Assembly: GCA_009192285.1 (NCBI GenBank) | Contig: CM018603.1 | Coordinates: 3,960,588-4,024,587 of the forward strand | Direction: 5' to 3' | Origin: Morchella semilibera | Taxonomy: Eukaryota; Ascomycota; Pezizomycetes; Pezizales; Morchellaceae | Length of the DNA stretch: 64,000 bases | Shown: positions 58,830-64,000 of the stretch, one piece after another | How the letters are laid out: each line of letters starts with the position of its first letter | Position numbering within the stretch: position 1 is the first letter of the stretch | Position numbers and translations under genes: made by a program | The notes under the pieces: model-generated | What the model was told of the DNA's origin: nothing | The model's input: only the letters and a program-made list of their open reading frames with translations | Database searches by the model: none

Positions 58830-61800
58830 TAATTTACAGCGCGAGCAAGAGTGGTATTGTCGTTGCTACCGTGTTGCGGAGCAATACTGTATTACATCCT
58901 ACCGTAACTCCAATAGTTAAAAATAAATAACATTCAAATAGGGGAGAACATGTAAAAAAATACCTACCAAATCTCTAAAATAAAACCAACCTACCCGCAA
59001 CACCACAGATAGGTACCTCCTGTGGCTACAAAGCAGCGGCAGCAGCAACGATAATTGGGCTCTGCCTCCCCTGCATAGGACAAAGCACCTACGGATCAGT
59101 GGTGACGACGATAGCCCTGCTCCAAGGCTAACCTGGGGCCCTACCCACTGATTTTTTCTCAAGTCGAATATTGGCTTGGCTACTTTGGTGAGAAGATGCG
59201 TCAAGATTTCGGGGCCGCTTGGGTGTTCTTACAAGCTTGGCTCCTTTCCGGAGTGACATCATCATACCAGATCCCTCGCTTAGTATTACAGGCTACGAAT
59301 GTTGGGGAGGTCTTGCGCTCTGCTCAAGAGCGGTGGTCGAACGGGGTGAATGACTTCGGTTCCGATTCTAGATTAATCAAGCAGGATCGATCTACGGATC
59401 AATGATGATGATGGTGTAATGGTTATCGCGAGGGGTAAGAGATGTGGGAGCGGAATGAAGTGAGGTATGGATGAAGTAAGATGAGAGACAAGATAGATGG
59501 GGGGAGGAAGGGCGCGACACTACTCAGTTTTCACACTCCCGGTATAGAGACCACAGAGCCTAATCCCAGCAAGCAATAGCTTTTATGTATGTGCCCTCTA
59601 CCGACCACCCGGGTACACCCAGTAACCTCCATGAACATACATGTATATATCCCATTCCAAGCACCCTCACACGTTTCAGCCGCACACCGAGAATCATGCG
59701 TCCCCCCCCCTTATTGCAGCGTTTATCTGGCAACAGTGACTACACGCTTCTGCCTTCTCCGCTCGCGGAAAGCTTCCCCAATAATGTCGCTACCCACCCC
59801 GCTTGGCCTCCAGGAATCCAAACCCAGTATATGCACCACTCTTCCCATCCACTGGGGCGCACTTGTAACCAGCAACGGACCCGCAGCCATCCCGCAGGAA
59901 CCGGACCAAGAGAATGCGCCACCGCCAAGGAAACACACCAGAGATGCTGGATGTATCCACCCACCCACCCCCCCCCCCGGGGCGCAATCCCGACATCGCC
60001 TCTTCCTTACGGCGCCAATAACAACCACCTACGAATCTTAGTTCATCTCCAGGAGATACCAGCTACATCTCCCGGGTCCGCCGTAGCCCCTGATAGTCAG
60101 CAAACGGATGGAGTTGGTGCATGCAGGAGAGGGTTGGCTGCATGCTGCCCTTTCAACCCTACACAAAGATATCTGAGGAATAGGTCTTTCCCTGCCTTTT
60201 TCGCCGTGTGGAGGCGTTGGCGGATATGGCCAATTACGTGAAGCTCAGAGCAAGCGGTGGAAGAAGTAAGTCTATACACCAGTTGATTGATGCAGTTGCT
60301 AATAAGAACATACACTAAACTGACGCCTAGCGCTCGCCAGTTAGCCCCCCCCCCCTCCCGAAAAGGGAGGGGGGAAAAAGAAAGAAAAAGAAAAACCAAA
60401 GAAATAGCCCTCGTCCACATCAGCCATGGCAGCCAACCCCCCGCTTGCTCCACTCTGTAGTAATACACGGCCCTACTATCTCCGGTGAGAAGATTGTAAT
60501 TTACTCGCTGTTGCAGCATGCGGAGGTGAAAAGAAATGTATAAGAATGGCCGAGGTGTGACCTCTGCATCCCCCCTGACGAGTATGTAGGGTCAACGGAT
60601 CACCGGGGGTGTTGTCCTGGGTTGATGCCCACCCCCCAAGATCATACAGCTCACCCGCCCCTGTTCTCAAGCCACACACGCCGCTCTACCTCCCGCAACC
60701 CAACTACATGCATTCCGATTCACAGCGAGCTCCATGATTCCACCGCCGCATCAGTCCCCAAGCTCCACACCCCAAATCTGGGCCAAGCCACGCACGTGAT
60801 CCGCTGACCGAGTGACGGGCCATGCTCGAGTGATCATTGATGACTAGAGTGCGGGCGCCGCCGCTAAAGCCCGCGCTTGGTGCTCCAAGCGCGATGGTTG
60901 GGGGTGGGGAGCTAGCTAGGAGAGTTTTCAGAGATTGTGGGCCCCGGAGATGAAGGGAAGGGCGGCAGAGTTTGCGAGGGGCCACAGTCCCGCCAGTGTG
61001 CTAGCGTGGTTGAGATGTAAGCCCACCCAGTAACACCCCGAACTGCGATCTACAACCCCCGCAAGGGCAGATGAGTACAGCCGGCTCCACTGGACTAACC
61101 AGTATCGAAGATAGGCGGGTGTGTGACGACCGAGTGATGATCCATGACGCGCATCGGAACTGGAAGACTGGAATGGAGAGTAGCCACCCTAAAACACCCT
61201 GCTGGCACTGAAGGAATGACATTGGACCGCTGCTTTGCGGCCCAGCAGGGCCTGGACCATAAATATCTGCGTCGACGGCACATGGTGCTGAGAGTGAATG
61301 TTCTCGGGGGTGCCAATAACTGGTGCGAGTGTGGGGGGTGCCTTGTATTGCGGATGTGGTGTGAGCTGTGTTTTTGAAGCAGTGGCAGGAGCAAATGTTT
61401 TAACCCACCCCTATTCCCCCCACCAACCCAAATACCGTGTTGTTGAGGCACGTGACACCGTCACAGTCGGTGAAGCCCAGGTGCAGGGGGGAAACAAGAG
61501 GTTAGATGATCAATCACTATTCCTACACAGGTTCACCTGGGGAAATGCCGAGGTGGAATGATGCGGCGGCTAGCTACTACTTCTGGAGCGCGAGTCACAT
61601 GCATAGGCTTCTCCGGTATGGTTTTGTTGGGGGCCGTATAGGATCGTTATAGGTAGCAAGGTTGGAGGCGGTATGAGCAGTCACGTCGAGGGCCTAGGAT
61701 GCAGGTGTGCGAAGTAAGTGGAAGTAGGTGTGTTGCTCTCAGGTGGAACCTGGCTGACGATAAAGTAAAAATCATGTAGCTAGGTTGTCTAAAACCTTAC

Positions 61801-64000
61801 AGCCTGAGTTTGGATAGGTACGATTGAGAGAGACTAAAGCAGGTGTAAACGGCGGTTGTACAAGAAAATAGTGAATAGATAGTCTTATAAAGACCTAACT
61901 TCAAATCCGGCAGGTTTGAGTGTTGACATCGCCTCGCGGCGTGTGGATACAATTAATGATGTAAACAAAAAAAAGAATCGCGGGGTGTGGGTTAGGGTTA
62001 TGGTTTTTAGATAGTATGTCGACAACACCCCACCTACCCAACAACACACACTGAACTCAACCCAACCAATGCCCCGGGAGAGCTCACATCTAGGCCAGGC
62101 GTTGGCGGAACGACACAATGATACCTAGCAAAGCTTAAAAACCTACAGAGAAGCGCGTTCGAGCACCACCTATAGGGGGCGAGAAAGCGGTCAGTTTACA
62201 TTATGGCCGTGTATTATTGTGCGATGCACTTCGGATACTAAGAAGTGCTAAACAGGCACCATACCGTCGTGGGGGTGACTCCCCCCCTCGTGGTACATCT
62301 ATAATTACTCATAAATCGAAAAACCGAACGGCGCAGTGGTTCAAACATACCAAGCAGCCCCTATGCGGTCGGTTTCCAATGGCGGTGTGATCGCTAGAGA
62401 CCAGCCTTGGTCCTGAAATCTTGACAGTGTTGAGGGCAGATGGTAAAATCACTCCGACTCCCTTAATTATCTCCTACATTCCACTCCGGTACTCAGGATC
62501 ATGAGCACCGCTCATGTTTGCACGAACCTTATGAGACTAACCTCACCTAACTCCCAAGTACAGGATTCTACCTCCGGAGTGGGTCTCGGTACAGGGCTGA
62601 CCCCCATCCCTCGAGGCCCTGCAACCCGCAAACCAGATCCCAGGGCTACTTCAAAGGAATTACCTACAGCCATGATAGCAACAGATGACACCCCACTCTC
62701 AATCATCTACAATGTCGATAGGCTTCAGGCCGGAGTGCCTCGAGGCTTGTAGACGGCGGTCACAAACTCAAACCTTACTAGGTGGACTCGGTGGAGACAC
62801 GCCGTTCTAAAGCTATATACTTGCTCAAACATTGAGCGGTGTAACTAGAACCCCGGCGCTCCTACCAGCACCGAAAGGTAGGAAGCGAGAAGGGACAGGT
62901 AAAAGCAAAATTAGAGGGAAAGCCCACTCAGCGAGAATTGGAACACCCGCGGGAGAGACGACAATTCGCCGATGACAACAGATTGAGGCCTCAGAATCTT
63001 TGCCAACGCTAGAGAACGCGGGAGAGGCAGAAGTCGAAGATATTTTAGTTCAACTCCTCTCTACTTGCTAGGACCGCCGAGTCAGGACGCGGATCGGCCA
63101 TAGCTTTGTACCAAAATGTTTGCATTTGTGCCGACGTTTTTGCCGAGTAATCTCTGGCACCAGACATTAATTCCCCGCACCCACCCTGCCTAGGGGTAGT
63201 TACCACCAACGAAATGGAGTACCGACTTGGTCATTAAAGCACATAGTTGAAACTTAGTTTTGGGCGCCACCCCCGGCCAGCACTGGCGGCGGATGGGATC
63301 CGATATGATGCGATATTAGGATTCTTGTCCAAATCTACCCCAAAAGAAAACTTCCCACCGTACAATATGTCGGGGCGGGGTTGTTATCGCTGACGGTTTA
63401 GTGACGGAGACTAGATCGGACCGTTCTTGTATAGAGAAAACTATACTAATACTAGATCATTACAAGTGCATGCACTGACGGGTGTGCGGTGTCAAATCCA
63501 CACAAAATAGTATACCTCCCTTTTGTCCTATCAACGGGTTGCAAGATTTGGTCCACATGGGCCTCATTCCCGTCATTCCCTCACAGTAACCCTAACCCAT
63601 CTAACGGGGATATCGCATATCATCACCATGTATCCGATGTCTCATATATGTCTCAGTCAATGGCCTTGGCGCCTCGTCTTCATCTATAGATTTTTACGAG
63701 AGGATACAAAAGCCCTTTTATGATAAAAGTATAGGACAGTTAATAGGGCTCTTTATGTTCAAGAGTATATAAAGACTATATATACTCCTGTGTGAGTTAT
63801 AGTTGAAGGAGGAATAATAAAATATGCCTAGTCTAGAGCCCGGACTATTTGGGAATGCTAAATTTAGCTACTTTTTTGAGCTCGGTTGCGAATATTTATT
63901 AATTCCAGGTAGAGATTATAAATTTATAAATTGACATAAAATTTTACCTCCAAAATACTTGTTGCATTTCACGATTTTATGGTTACCGTGGAAAGCACAT
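58830..64000. other. Intergenic, no supported gene
   Basis: Overlapping plus-strand ORFs at 59.59-60.24 kb have Pro/Thr-rich composition and may be a remnant of a coding region. The 83-codon ORF at 62501 is ATG-started but has no motif. CGAGTGA modules lie at 60809-60843 and 61131-61147. GGGTTAGGG lies at 61989-61997 and CCCTAACCC at 63590-63598. A C-run plus purine tract lies at 60.34-60.41 kb. Confidence 0.4.

Noticed and set aside
62330-62400. Possible tRNA (GGCGCAGTGGTTCAAAC...)
   Set aside because: There is an A-box-like start but no acceptable B box at the right distance and no pairing stems.

Overview
The window looks like a gene-poor, repeat-rich accessory region of a filamentous ascomycete, most likely a pezizomycete of the truffle type. 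The grounds are short GT-AG introns (54 to 144 nt), expanded ankyrin-repeat genes, a fungal GH79 remnant, a pogo-like DNA transposon, a Ty3/Gypsy element and many small inverted-repeat elements. The genus is inference; I could not search a database.

Layout. 1-5 kb: repeats and no convincing gene. 5.2-10.3 kb (+): a large gene with a polytopic membrane domain plus ankyrin repeats, three exons, now carrying two apparent frameshifts and one premature stop. 10.3-16.4 kb: MITE-like elements and a GC-rich broken gene (12.2-13.2 kb). 16.4-19.3 kb (-): an apparently intact four-exon gene for a Ser/Thr kinase fused to about 16 ankyrin repeats (907 aa). 19.8-20.6 kb: remnant of a GH79-type glycoside hydrolase. 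24.7-26.6 kb (-): a protein with about ten U1/matrin-like zinc fingers. 28.0-29.2 kb (-): an unrecognised, probably multi-exon gene. 29.9-31.9 kb (+): an IRG-like GTPase with a coiled-coil front and a low-complexity tail. 33.9-36.1 kb (+): a U1 zinc finger, coiled-coil repeat, MLQGQ repeat and DUF7587-like fusion. 42.4-44.2 kb: a complete-looking pogo-like transposon with 71-bp inverted repeats. 44.6-44.8 kb: a TTAGTTAGGG tandem array ending at an N. 44.8-48.8 kb: two diverged copies of a 1.7-kb repeat, the second of which is the host site of a 7.8-kb Gypsy element (48807-56637). 56.7-64 kb: no well supported gene.

Functionally the host genes lean to signalling and recognition: membrane-ankyrin receptor-like protein, kinase-ankyrin protein, IRG-like GTPase and DUF7587 fusion. 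This is the kind of rapidly changing repertoire often linked in fungi to self/non-self recognition, but that link is inference here. The least explained signals are a 17-nt module (CGAGTGAY-N5-ATGA) that recurs with 26-30 nt spacing in several places, and a strong excess of the telomere-like 9-mer CCCTAACCC. Several single-base length differences in homopolymers and between the two LTRs suggest that part of the damage seen here may be consensus error rather than biology.
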